The notes beneath the pieces are model-generated. The model was not told where the DNA came from. It searched no databases and saw nothing but the letters and a program-made list of their open reading frames with translations. Shown here in pieces: positions 7,242 to 14,947 of a stretch of 33,006 bases of DNA. Source of the stretch: SAR86 cluster bacterium REDSEA-S09_B4 (GTDB lineage Bacteria; Pseudomonadota; Gammaproteobacteria; Magnimaribacterales; Magnimaribacteraceae); assembly GCA_001628005.1 (NCBI GenBank), contig LUQU01000001.1, positions 1-33,006 of the forward strand, written 5' to 3'. Positions within the stretch are counted from its first letter, which is position 1. Each line of letters starts with the position of its first letter. Position numbers and translations under genes: made by a program.

Positions 7242-7268
7242 ATTATAACTCTTAAGAGTTAAGTTCAA
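7242..7268 (-). promoter_or_regulatory. Probable promoter of tRNA-Arg, with palindrome in the spacer
   Basis: The minus strand shows TATAAT (7247-7242), 8 bases ahead of the tRNA 5' end, and TTGAAC (7268-7263) with a 15-base spacer. A perfect 14-base palindrome AACTCTTAAGAGTT fills 7247-7260. No T-run follows, so I do not read it as a terminator of csrA. The closeness of the -10 to the mature tRNA end leaves almost no 5' leader. Confidence 0.45.
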
Positions 7269-7292
7269 TTAATACAATATACTTAAGGTTTT

Positions 7293-7475
7293 CTAATCTT
7301 CTTGATTAGTAGAATCATTTTGAATTCTATCAAAAACTTCTTCCCTGTGGACTTTAATGGATTGTGGTGCAGTTATGCCTAGCCTAACCTGTCCCCCTTT
7401 AATGTCTAATACTGTTATTTTTATATCCTTATCTATGAGTAACGATTCATCGACTCGGCGACTCAAAACAAGCAT
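7293..7475 (-). CDS. csrA: Carbon storage regulator CsrA
   Basis: The 60-residue product matches CsrA/RsmA along its length: M-L-V-L-S-R-R start, G-G-Q-V-R-L-G-I core and the C-terminal A-P-x-x-I-x-V-H-R-E-E-V that carries the conserved RNA-contacting Arg. CsrA is a dimeric RNA-binding protein that represses or stabilises mRNAs at GGA motifs, usually near the Shine-Dalgarno. Its own leader has GGGGGGAAAT directly before the ATG (G-run 7485-7480), so a GGA motif overlaps the ribosome site and autoregulation is plausible. Downstream is tRNA-Arg, a conserved gammaproteobacterial arrangement. The C-terminal tail N-D-S-T-N-Q-E-D is variable in the family. Confidence 0.97.
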   Translation of the reverse strand: MLVLSRRVDESLLIDKDIKITVLDIKGGQVRLGITAPQSIKVHREEVFDRIQNDSTNQED

Positions 7476-7543
7476 ATTTCCCCCCTATGATGCCAAAGAA
7501 ACAATATGACATCATGCCCTCAACCTTAACAGCAATTAGGGGT

Positions 7544-7939
7544 CTATGGAAGCTGATTATTGAGTATTTTTTTTAATTGTTTAAGGCTAGAAATCATGCC
7601 CTGTTCTATACCAGAACTGTAGATTTCTGGGTCTATTTCTGTAGTCCATTTAAAGCCACACCCTATCTCATTTTCGCTTATCTCTATGCAAGCAAGATGG
7701 TGATTTAACTCAACAGGAGACTCAATAGCACTGTATTTGAGAACCATATTTTCATGATCACAAAGTACAATTTTTTCTTTAATTTTTCCCATTCCCTCCA
7801 TAAAGAATTCCCTTGTATCTTCATTCATTAAAATCTTATCTACGCCAGGTACCCAATCAGTCCTAGATATATCACTGATTACCTCCCAAACCACTGAAGC
7901 TTGATGACTCAGATTTTCTGTAAGGCTAAGGGTTTTCAT
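7544..7939 (-). CDS. SRPBCC-fold (START/polyketide cyclase-like) protein
   Basis: The 131 residues follow the SRPBCC pattern: an N-terminal strand, the helix V-V-W-E-V-I-S-D-I-S, W-V-P-G-V, then antiparallel strands and a final amphipathic helix (M-I-S-S-L-K-Q-L-K-K-I-L). The fold forms a hydrophobic pocket for a lipid or other small ligand, whose identity cannot be read from sequence. It is the last gene of a three-gene group with DoxX (7 nt upstream) and DUF169, and lies 68 nt ahead of csrA. Confidence 0.75.
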   Translation of the reverse strand: MKTLSLTENLSHQASVVWEVISDISRTDWVPGVDKILMNEDTREFFMEGMGKIKEKIVLCDHENMVLKYSAIESPVELNHHLACIEISENEIGCGFKWTTEIDPEIYSSGIEQGMISSLKQLKKILNNQLP

Positions 7940-7946
7940 TTAATTT

Positions 7947-8390
7947 CTAATCATTTCCCCTAATCGCAAAGTAAACTCCGAGTAGTAATAAAAATAACTG
8001 TTCGCTGGCAAACAAGACAGCACCGCGTTCACCAGTAAATATTCCCCAATCAGAATGAGCAATCAATATTGCCCCAATCATTATGATGCCAATAGCACCT
8101 CCTGATAATCTTGTAACAACGTTTCCTAAAATAGCTGCTTTGGTTCCTATCAAACCCCCTAAAAGAATTCCCAAGCCCGCTAAGATCTCTCCCCAAGCTA
8201 TTAAGGGTGCAACCACACTGGCTGATGAAATCCCTTTTGAGGTTAACCAGCCTACAAAACCCTCACTGATAGGGAGTTTACCGTAGCCGTGTAGAAAGAA
8301 AGATGTTCCTAAACCTATTTTTAATAAGCAGTTAGCATAAGCCTTTAGAGGCGAAGCAGCTTTTTCAAGTAAATTATTTAATTTTTCCAT
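7947..8390 (-). CDS. DoxX-family membrane protein
   Basis: This 147-residue inner-membrane protein has four hydrophobic helices. The first carries L-L-K-I-G-L-G-T-S-F-F-L-H-G-Y-G-K-L, a typical DoxX start, followed by A-W-G-E-I-L-A-G-L-G-I-L-L-G. DoxX proteins are linked to thiosulfate:quinone oxidation in archaea and to redox stress complexes in bacteria, but most members have no known function. A strong AAAGGAG precedes the ATG. A 17-base inverted repeat (8426-8442) sits in the leader between the DUF169 stop and this start. Cotranscription with the SRPBCC gene is likely. Confidence 0.85.
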   Translation of the reverse strand: MEKLNNLLEKAASPLKAYANCLLKIGLGTSFFLHGYGKLPISEGFVGWLTSKGISSASVVAPLIAWGEILAGLGILLGGLIGTKAAILGNVVTRLSGGAIGIIMIGAILIAHSDWGIFTGERGAVLFASEQLFLLLLGVYFAIRGND

Positions 8391-8425
8391 AGTTTCTCCT
8401 TTATCCTTTAGATTAATTTAAAGTG

Positions 8426-8442
8426 TTGAAAAAGTTTTTCAA
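8426..8442. promoter_or_regulatory. 17-base perfect inverted repeat ahead of doxX (possible operator)
   Basis: TTGAAAAA-G-TTTTTCAA forms an interrupted palindrome of two 8-base arms around one central base. The loop is too small for a normal RNA hairpin, so a dimeric DNA-binding protein site is more likely than a terminator. A minus-strand TTGAAA within it could be a -35, with TAAATT 16 bases downstream as a weak -10 for doxX. Confidence 0.35.
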
Positions 8443-8450
8443 GCATTAAA

Positions 8451-9239
8451 CTAACTTGAATAACTTACCCCCATTCCAGCTTTTGCATCCGTATTTACAC
8501 CATAAGGTGCTATTGGATAACGCAACCCGTTCTTAGATAAGTGCTCTAATCCATTAACGATTTTTGGTAAGAAATGTGGAGGTATAGCCATTAGAAGTTC
8601 GTCCTCCATGACACCTCCATAACGCCTTTCAGCAAAACATGGAATAGAAAGACTTGGTTCGCCTGTAGAAAGCGCCCTTCCCCAGGAATCAGCACACGCT
8701 GACTCTCCAACACACCCCCAATCTAACTTTTTATATCCAGACCACTGCAATCCATTTATAAATAAAATCATTTGTGCTGGAGTGGCATAAATTAAACAAA
8801 TATCCGGTGGATTTAATCTGCCACTCGTAAGAGGACTTACGGCCATAGCCAAATATTTACCGTGTTCAACAACATCCATAGATTTTTGATGATCACTGGC
8901 TCCTTCCAGGTCACTGAACCATACTCCAGCCATGCGATCGCCTGAAAGCCACTTATCGTCTCTCGGACTGAGCCCTATTACAGTACTGCATTGGGGCCCC
9001 ACCAAATCTTCAACTGTTATTCCTACAGTCCAGCCGTTCCGACAAGCTTGACCCACAATTTGATCTGTCGTGTGTACTGCACTGGGTCTTCTAATCTTTG
9101 GTATAGACTCCATTTCCTCAATACTTTCAAACATTTTCATGCCTATCGGTATTGTTCTTAATTTAAGCAGCCTGTTTAAGGAAGCCACAACTTCATTCAG
9201 ATCATAGTTTGTAGATTCCGAAGCAATAATGTCACTCAT
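8451..9239 (-). CDS. DUF169-family protein
   Basis: The 262-residue product matches DUF169: an opening L-N-R-L-L-K-L-R-T-I-P-I-G-M-K-M-F, then G-Q-A-C-R-N-G-W-T-V-G, P-Q-C-S-T-V-I-G-L, a cysteine-bearing W-G-C-V-G-E-S-A-C-A-D-S-W and P-C-F-A-E-R-R-Y-G. The conserved Cys residues suggest cofactor or metal binding, but the family function is unknown. I chose the ATG at 9239, because GGGGGG ends 3 nt before it. A longer frame to 9278 would place that G-run inside the coding sequence. It heads the DUF169-DoxX-SRPBCC group and is divergent from the metallohydrolase gene at 9310. Confidence 0.82.
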   Translation of the reverse strand: MSDIIASESTNYDLNEVVASLNRLLKLRTIPIGMKMFESIEEMESIPKIRRPSAVHTTDQIVGQACRNGWTVGITVEDLVGPQCSTVIGLSPRDDKWLSGDRMAGVWFSDLEGASDHQKSMDVVEHGKYLAMAVSPLTSGRLNPPDICLIYATPAQMILFINGLQWSGYKKLDWGCVGESACADSWGRALSTGEPSLSIPCFAERRYGGVMEDELLMAIPPHFLPKIVNGLEHLSKNGLRYPIAPYGVNTDAKAGMGVSYSS

Positions 9240-9250
9240 ATTCCCCCCAA

Positions 9251-9276
9251 AACCGAGTTCACGGTTACTTATAACC
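9251..9276. promoter_or_regulatory. Overlapping inverted repeats in the divergent DUF169 / metallohydrolase gap
   Basis: Within the 70-nt gap, AACCG (9251-9255) can pair with CGGTT (9262-9266), and GGTTA (9263-9267) can pair with TAACC (9272-9276). The two pairings share bases and so exclude each other. This could be an operator for both divergent genes or a leader switch for the DUF169 transcript. The arms are only five bases, so chance is not excluded. Confidence 0.25.
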
Positions 9277-9309
9277 ATGCAATAATAATCAATTAGTTGG
9301 AGATAGAAA

Positions 9310-10278
9310 ATGAAATCAAAGTATTTATTACCCTTTTTACTATTTAGCTCAATTACTTTTTCTTTGGGATTACAAGCTGCTCATCATGAAAAAGAGGAAG
9401 TAAACTACAAAGAAGCCCAAAAAGCAGTTACCGATCTCTTTGGTTGGGATATGAAAAACCCACCCATAACCACTGAAAGAATCTCTGATCACCTTCATGT
9501 TCTTTTTGGCAATGGCGGAAATATACTTGTCAGCATCGGAGAAAATGGGGTTTTATTGGTAGACGATCAAATGCCTGAGGCTAAAAATGTTATTTTGAGG
9601 GCCATTAGAAAATTAGGTGGAAGGTCAGTTGATTACGTCATCAATACACATTGGCATTTTGATCACGCGGAAGGCAACAATGTGTTTGGGCCCAGCGGAG
9701 CACAAATCATAGCTCAAGAAAATTCCAGATACATGATGCTAAACCCCCAACCCATTAATTTATCGTTCATAGTTTATCCTCAACAACCTTATCCTCTAGA
9801 AGCGGTTCCTGAAATAACTTATAAAAACAGCATGAACCTTCATTTAAATGGAGATCGTATTGAGCTGTATCATTTTGGTCATGCTCACACTACGGGCGAT
9901 TCAGCGGTTTATTTAAGAGATTCGAATGTTTTACACATGGGAGATGTTTTTAACATGACGGGCCCTCCCTTTATTGATGCAGATAATGGCGGAAGTATTG
10001 ATGGAATTATTCAATTCTGTGAAGAGGTTCTAAAAGTTGTTAACGATGAAACTATCGTAGTACCTGGACACGGACCCATTTCAACCACTCAAGACCTTCA
10101 AACATATATAGATATGTTAATAGTAGTCAGGGATAGAATACGATCTCAAATAGATGAAGGAAAAAACCTTGAAGAGATTCTGGCTTCAGATCCAACCAAA
10201 GAATGGAGAGATAAGTTTGGTGAAGGTCCTTTTATACAAGGAGTGGTGGATAGAGCTTATGCGGGAATGACTAAATAG
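9310..10278 (+). CDS. Secreted metallo-beta-lactamase-fold hydrolase
   Basis: This 322-residue exported protein has a signal peptide at about 1-23 (LQA|A), so the mature chain likely starts A-H-H-E-K. The MBL metal motif is T-H114-W-H116-F-D118-H119, followed by G-H-A-H193-T-T-G-D, G-D212 and P-G-H254-G, giving a two-zinc site. The layout resembles periplasmic MBL proteins such as subclass B3-like and quinoprotein-associated hydrolases. Substrate specificity cannot be told, and antibiotic hydrolysis should not be assumed. TTGGAG lies 8 nt ahead of the ATG. The stop overlaps the stop of the convergent hydrolase by 8 nt. Confidence 0.87.
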   Translation: MKSKYLLPFLLFSSITFSLGLQAAHHEKEEVNYKEAQKAVTDLFGWDMKNPPITTERISDHLHVLFGNGGNILVSIGENGVLLVDDQMPEAKNVILRAIRKLGGRSVDYVINTHWHFDHAEGNNVFGPSGAQIIAQENSRYMMLNPQPINLSFIVYPQQPYPLEAVPEITYKNSMNLHLNGDRIELYHFGHAHTTGDSAVYLRDSNVLHMGDVFNMTGPPFIDADNGGSIDGIIQFCEEVLKVVNDETIVVPGHGPISTTQDLQTYIDMLIVVRDRIRSQIDEGKNLEEILASDPTKEWRDKFGEGPFIQGVVDRAYAGMTK

Positions 10279-11152
10279 AGTTAAAGTGCTCTATCATCCT
10301 AGAAGTGATCTCATCAATCATTTGATCGGGTATCTCGTGACCAACCCCTTCTAAAGTCATTATCTGAGCATTAGGAATGCCATCCGCTAATGCTTGGCCG
10401 TGATCAAAAGGAAGAATGGCATCTTCCGTTCCATGAATTACTAAAGTAGGTAAATTAATATTTTTTAATCGATCTTTGCGATGGGGGCTTGAACTGACAG
10501 CAGCACCGTGTCCTGGAAAAGGATTATGCCCATGATCCATGCCCACTTTTGCCTTTTCTCTAAACTTTTCTTCATCAAAAGGAAAACGAGACCCAGTTAA
10601 TTCTCTGTAAGTGCAGACTAGCCCTTCCATGTACTCACCTTTCATATTGTGCTCCATGGCCTTCATGATGCCTTGCATAAGGCTCTCAGTTGGCGGTGAA
10701 AGCGTATCATCTTCTAGTCCTGCACCAGGAGTAGACATGATTGGTGTTAGTGAAAGTGCTCTTTCAGAATGATCCAGTCCTATCACTTGAGTAATCATTC
10801 CTCCCATTGAAGCACCCACTATATGAGCCTTATCAATGCCTAAGTGGTCTAATAAAGCTACGGCATCTGCCGCCATGTCTTCTAAGTTATAACTAACTTC
10901 TGCATTAGCAATCCCATCCTGTGAAACAATCATGGTAGGCTCAGTGGTTACCCAAGTGCTCTTGCCGACGTCTCTGTTATCAAACCTAATAACATGAAAA
11001 CCTGCCTCGACCAATGGATTCACAAACTCCAATGGCCACTGCATGGCATTCGCATTAGCGCCCATGATGAGAAGGACCGTGGGATTAGAAGAGTCGCCGA
11101 AGTCTTCCCACCAAATATTGATGTCGTTGACCTCGGCAATCCCTTGACTCAT
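10271..11152 (-). CDS. Alpha/beta hydrolase (serine nucleophile, RdmC-like)
   Basis: This 293-residue cytoplasmic alpha/beta hydrolase has nucleophile elbow G113-A-S115-M-G-G, an upstream D-N-R-D-V-G-K-S motif, an acid in H-G-T-E-D and a catalytic His in G-V-G-H-E. These form the Ser-Asp-His triad of esterases and lipases. D-N-R-D-x-G-x-S with G-A-S-M-G-G-M-I is typical of the aclacinomycin methylesterase (RdmC) and related esterase group. The start at 11152 lies 18 nt after the stop of the TonB-dependent receptor on the same strand, so it may be expressed with that receptor and act on the imported ligand. That link is an inference from spacing. Confidence 0.85.
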   Translation of the reverse strand: MSQGIAEVNDINIWWEDFGDSSNPTVLLIMGANANAMQWPLEFVNPLVEAGFHVIRFDNRDVGKSTWVTTEPTMIVSQDGIANAEVSYNLEDMAADAVALLDHLGIDKAHIVGASMGGMITQVIGLDHSERALSLTPIMSTPGAGLEDDTLSPPTESLMQGIMKAMEHNMKGEYMEGLVCTYRELTGSRFPFDEEKFREKAKVGMDHGHNPFPGHGAAVSSSPHRKDRLKNINLPTLVIHGTEDAILPFDHGQALADGIPNAQIMTLEGVGHEIPDQMIDEITSRMIEHFNSI

Positions 11153-11170
11153 ATTAGTTATCTAATCAGA

Positions 11171-13591
11171 TTAGAAATCTCTTCTAAATTCTACTCCTAG
11201 ACGTCTTGGCGCTCCCCAGTAGTCAGCTACAAATCCAAGACCTGGATCAGTACCACCAATTTGCTTATCACCTGCCTGATCTAACATGTTGTATACATAC
11301 TCTTTATCAGTAAGGTTTTTGCCCCAAAATGAAATAGAAGTAACCCCGTCAGATAAATTCCAGACGATTCTTCCGTCCAATAAAGTGTATCCAGGAGTGA
11401 AAGAAGATGGAGTATTTTCTAAAGAGAAATACTGATCATCTTTTCGAGTAGCACCAATAATACTTACTAAATCGCCTCCAGCAGGAAGAGATGTAGTATG
11501 AATAAAGCTAATATCTAAAGTATCAGAGTCTCCACCATTTCCAAACTCTATATCACTTAGATCTCGGGTAACTGTGCTCTCTACTATAGATCCATCAGCT
11601 TGAGTGGTGAATACATTATCTTCAACTGTAAATTCATCGTACTCTCCTTCTAAATGACCGTAAGCCAAGGTCATTGACCAACTGTCATTAAGCTGAGCAA
11701 CCATTTCAATCTCAATCCCATTTAAAGTGGCTTCTTGAGCATTAATTAAATCAGCTGTAGGTTGTCCGTTAACAAGTCTTCCCACTGTTAATTGTTGGTT
11801 CTCATACGAATTATTGAAATAAGTACCATTTAATCTAACTCTTCCATCAAGTAACATTGATTTAAATCCAAGTTCAACGTTATCAGAGATTTCAGGAAGA
11901 TAAGGTCTCATTCTAGTATCTTGGTTAAAGCCACCACTTGAATAACCCTTGCTGTAACTTGCATAAATAAGAACATCATCACTTTGTTGGTAACTCAGAA
12001 TAGCTCTAGGAGTTGTTTCACTGTAGCTTACCGTCTGAGTACATCTGTCACTTAGAGGTACAAAAGTTCCAGGAGCAACTTCAGCTGTTGGCATTCCTGG
12101 GCAGGCATAGGTAGGGTCAAAGGCACCGTCTGCTAGAGTTTGCCACCTTGTAAAGAACCTATCATCATTTGTTCTTCTCACACCGACCGTCAAATCGAGT
12201 TGATCAGATATTTGATAGGTACCTTCCATAAAGAAGGCGTCGTTCTCGTTGGTAACAACATAACCTTGATTTCTACTGCCAAACATCTGTGTACCTATAG
12301 CTATATCAGCTAGCCCAGGCGCATAGAACACTGGCCAAACAGTAGGTGGTGGAGGTAAAACACCCCTAAACAAGGGCACAAGTATGTTTTCCACAGCATT
12401 TTCTTCAAAAACATAAGCTCCAATAACCCAATCAAAGGAATCAGAACTTCCTGCTAATCTAATTTCATGGGACTCTACATCTATTTCAGAAGGATTCTCT
12501 AAAACATCAATTAGATTTGAATTACCACTTATCCCAGGACCGTTTCCATAATTCCAACCCCAAGATCCATTAAAAGCTTCAATGTTTCTTTTGTTAGATA
12601 TTAGAGATAACTCTCCTACAGATAGATCAAACGTTTGTGTGAGAGTGTAAGAGCTTACTTGACTCTCTGAATTTGGATTTGGTGAATTGTCATAAGAATG
12701 GTTCGGGGAAGAATTACGACAATTGGCTTTCATGGAATCATATGAACCAAAAATAAATGCAACCGCAGCCAAACCTTCTGCTAGAGCTCCTACTTCAGGT
12801 CCTGTAAACCTACAACTACCTAAAGCAGATAATTGATCTTGTTCAAAGCGATCAAAAGTAAATCTAGCGCTATACATTTCACCATCTCTCGCCAATGATG
12901 CTCTATAAGAGGTAGCGTTCTCATTTCCATGCATTTGTCCACTATAGGCATTTAACATATAACCATCAGTTTCTTTACCGTAGATAGCGAATCTTGCAGC
13001 CACACTGTCTGATAGAGGTAGGTTTAACATCCCTCCAAACATTTCATGACCATCAGTTCCGTAACCTAACTTAAGATAGGATTCTTGTTCTTGAGAAGGT
13101 CCTTTTGTAATTATTTGGATTAAACCGGCTGTTGTGTTTCTACCAAATAAAGTCCCTTGCGGTCCACGCAAAACTTCGACTCTTTCTACATCCATTAAGT
13201 CTACTAATCCACCCTGCGGTCGACTTAAATACACACCATCAATATAAATCCCGATTTTAGGATCCTGAGTTGTAGACCAATTAACTTGCCCTATTCCTCT
13301 TATGAAGACTTGCGTATTTTGGTTTCCGACGGCTGAAGTTTCAAAATCCATATTTGGTGTAATTCTTTCAACATCTTGTAGATCAGTAATGTTTCTTGCT
13401 TCCAATTGGGCTTCAGATAAAGCACTTATTGGTATAGGTACAGATTGTGCTGTTTCTTCTCTTTTTCGAGCTGTTACAACAACTTCTTCTAAAACACCGC
13501 CTTTAGCACCTTCATCAGCTGATGAAACAACATATGGAATTAAGAGTAATGGAAATATTGATAATCTTGATAAAACCTTACTAAAACGCAT
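11171..13591 (-). CDS. TonB-dependent outer-membrane receptor
   Basis: The 806-residue receptor has a signal peptide (about 1-25), a TonB box E-E-V-V-V-T-A (35-41), a plug with I-D-G-V-Y, V-E-V-L-R-G-P-Q-G-T-L-F-G-R-N-T-T and I-I-T-K-G-P, a long beta-barrel and a terminal Phe as the outer-membrane sorting signal. The plug reads T-T-A-G-L-I-Q rather than the frequent T-T-G-G-A-I-N. Such receptors in marine and sphingomonad-like bacteria import glycans, steroids, aromatic compounds or other organics as well as iron. No siderophore genes are nearby. Translation starts after a strong AAAAGGAG. tRNA-Ser lies 89 nt upstream on the same strand. Confidence 0.95.
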   Translation of the reverse strand: MRFSKVLSRLSIFPLLLIPYVVSSADEGAKGGVLEEVVVTARKREETAQSVPIPISALSEAQLEARNITDLQDVERITPNMDFETSAVGNQNTQVFIRGIGQVNWSTTQDPKIGIYIDGVYLSRPQGGLVDLMDVERVEVLRGPQGTLFGRNTTAGLIQIITKGPSQEQESYLKLGYGTDGHEMFGGMLNLPLSDSVAARFAIYGKETDGYMLNAYSGQMHGNENATSYRASLARDGEMYSARFTFDRFEQDQLSALGSCRFTGPEVGALAEGLAAVAFIFGSYDSMKANCRNSSPNHSYDNSPNPNSESQVSSYTLTQTFDLSVGELSLISNKRNIEAFNGSWGWNYGNGPGISGNSNLIDVLENPSEIDVESHEIRLAGSSDSFDWVIGAYVFEENAVENILVPLFRGVLPPPPTVWPVFYAPGLADIAIGTQMFGSRNQGYVVTNENDAFFMEGTYQISDQLDLTVGVRRTNDDRFFTRWQTLADGAFDPTYACPGMPTAEVAPGTFVPLSDRCTQTVSYSETTPRAILSYQQSDDVLIYASYSKGYSSGGFNQDTRMRPYLPEISDNVELGFKSMLLDGRVRLNGTYFNNSYENQQLTVGRLVNGQPTADLINAQEATLNGIEIEMVAQLNDSWSMTLAYGHLEGEYDEFTVEDNVFTTQADGSIVESTVTRDLSDIEFGNGGDSDTLDISFIHTTSLPAGGDLVSIIGATRKDDQYFSLENTPSSFTPGYTLLDGRIVWNLSDGVTSISFWGKNLTDKEYVYNMLDQAGDKQIGGTDPGLGFVADYWGAPRRLGVEFRRDF

Positions 13592-13680
13592 TGGTTTCTC
13601 CTTTTTTTTGTAATTTGAAAAGAGTTATTTTACTAAAATTTCTTAAAAAGGACCAAATTAGCACCGAAATTAGTTAAGAC

Positions 13681-13770
13681 TGGCGGAGAGGGAGGGATTC
13701 GAACCCTCGAAGGGTGTTAGCCCTTACACGCTTTCCAAGCGAGCGCATTCAACCACTCTGCCACCTCTCC
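13681..13770 (-). tRNA. tRNA-Ser (anticodon GGA)
   Basis: This is a 90-nt class II tRNA with a long variable arm. The acceptor stem is GGAGAGG (13770-13764) with its complement at 13685-13691, the anticodon GGA lies in CTTGGAAAG, the T-loop is GGTTCGAATCC, the discriminator is G and CCA is encoded (13683-13681). It begins 6 nt after the stop of the small membrane protein gene and no clear promoter is visible in that gap, so it may be processed from the yadG-yadH-queF transcript. Confidence 0.97.
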
Positions 13771-13776
13771 TTCTGG

Positions 13777-14148
13777 TTAAAAACGCCATTCTAGCGGAGC
13801 AATTAACAACAAACCTAATACAATCATAACTAAAGAAACTACTAAGGGATGTTTTCTAACAAAATCTGTAATGCCATCCCAAAACTTCATTGTAAAAATA
13901 GTAGAAATAACTTGTAGAAGAGCAAAGATAAAGGCAACAAAAACAACCACTCGCCATAATTCTTCATACCAGTGTTCTTTAAGGATCACGCTAATTAAAA
14001 TTATTAAGCTAATAAAACCAATTATCACCTTAACTGAAGGGTGACGGCCTACTTGAGTTCTGATTCTCATAGCAGAAGATAAACCAGGGCTTAGGATAAA
14101 AATGCCAGCCAGCAGAAAAATTATTCCTATAAGGATACTTACAGTCAT
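13777..14148 (-). CDS. Small membrane protein, four helices, unknown function
   Basis: The 123-residue protein has four strongly hydrophobic segments (about 3-22, 40-58, 66-88, 100-118) joined by short polar turns (R-I-R-T-Q-V-G-R-H, K-E-H-W-Y-E-E-L-W-R, D-F-V-R-K-H). I do not recognise a named family. Its start overlaps the queF stop by 4 nt (ATGA), so it is translationally coupled to queF and probably belongs to the same inner-membrane-associated unit as the YadG/YadH transporter. tRNA-Ser follows almost directly. Confidence 0.8.
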   Translation of the reverse strand: MTVSILIGIIFLLAGIFILSPGLSSAMRIRTQVGRHPSVKVIIGFISLIILISVILKEHWYEELWRVVVFVAFIFALLQVISTIFTMKFWDGITDFVRKHPLVVSLVMIVLGLLLIAPLEWRF

Positions 14149-14945
14149 TGTTTTATCTCTCTTAAAATTTCTTTATTGAATTCTTTTACTGAAGACCTAA
14201 CAGGATTTAACTCAATTCCTCCCCTCCTCATATAATTCGCAGTGACTGTTAAGTCATCGGGTTCACAAAATGCATTTATGTCTACAAAAATTTTCTCTAC
14301 ACATTCTTCATGAAAAGCTTGCATGTTTCTATAAGATAAAAGGTACTTAAGTAGTTTCCTGTAATTAATATGTTTTCCAGAATAATTAATTCTAATAGTT
14401 GCCCAATCGGGTTGCCCGGTTACAGGACATAAACTTCTAAAAACATCACAACTAATATCTTCGGTAATTTTGTTTGAATTAACCCAAGGGGCTTCATCTT
14501 TTTCACTTTCTAGGGAACCCTTCAATAAATCTACTGATTTATTTCCTTTAATAAACTCTTTAGGGGTATTTCTGATTTCTATATCCACTTCATTAGAAAT
14601 GCATTGTTGCAGGTCATTCTTTATTAGAGCTAGTAAGTCTTCACGAGCACCAAATTTTTTGTTGTTAATAGAATTTAAATATAACTTGAGTGACTTTGAC
14701 TCAATAAATTTCTCAGTACTACTTTCATAGGCAGCGTACAAAACCCCATTTTTTGGTATCCCCTTAATATCCAACCATGACAGTTCGTAAGCTGTCCATG
14801 AATCTAAACCATAAAATGGATTGTCTTGGATACTTATTCCTGACCTTGTTCTTGATTCTTGTCTACTAATACCAACCAATAAAGAGGGATCATATTTCTT
14901 TGGATATGTTGTTCTTTTCCCAAGGGGCAATTTATCTAAATCCAA
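14145..14945 (-). CDS. queF: NADPH-dependent 7-cyano-7-deazaguanine (preQ0) reductase
   Basis: QueF reduces the nitrile of preQ0 to the amine of preQ1 in queuosine synthesis for tRNAs with GUN anticodons. The 266-residue length and the start L-P-L-G-K-R-T-x-Y-P-x-x-Y-D-P-S-L-L define the long bimodular form found in Gammaproteobacteria. The substrate-binding E82-S-K-S-L-K motif is present. The nucleophilic C173 in S-L-C-P-V-T-G-Q-P-D180-W and the C-terminal M-R-R-G-G-I-x-x-N-P motif complete the active site. It starts 2 nt after yadH and overlaps the next gene by 4 nt. No other queuosine gene is visible in the window. Confidence 0.96.
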   Translation of the reverse strand: MDLDKLPLGKRTTYPKKYDPSLLVGISRQESRTRSGISIQDNPFYGLDSWTAYELSWLDIKGIPKNGVLYAAYESSTEKFIESKSLKLYLNSINNKKFGAREDLLALIKNDLQQCISNEVDIEIRNTPKEFIKGNKSVDLLKGSLESEKDEAPWVNSNKITEDISCDVFRSLCPVTGQPDWATIRINYSGKHINYRKLLKYLLSYRNMQAFHEECVEKIFVDINAFCEPDDLTVTANYMRRGGIELNPVRSSVKEFNKEILREIKQ

Positions 14946-14947
14946 AA

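Noticed and set aside
7247-7260. Palindrome AACTCTTAAGAGTT as a terminator of csrA
   Set aside because: No T-run follows on the minus strand, and it overlaps a TATAAT placed well for tRNA-Arg, so a promoter reading is better.
9240-9278. Thirteen-codon N-terminal extension of the DUF169 protein
   Set aside because: It would put the GGGGGG ribosome site inside the coding sequence; the ATG at 9239 is well placed after it.
9310-10278. Metallohydrolase as an antibiotic-resistance beta-lactamase
   Set aside because: The MBL fold covers many activities; nothing in the sequence or neighbours points to beta-lactam hydrolysis.
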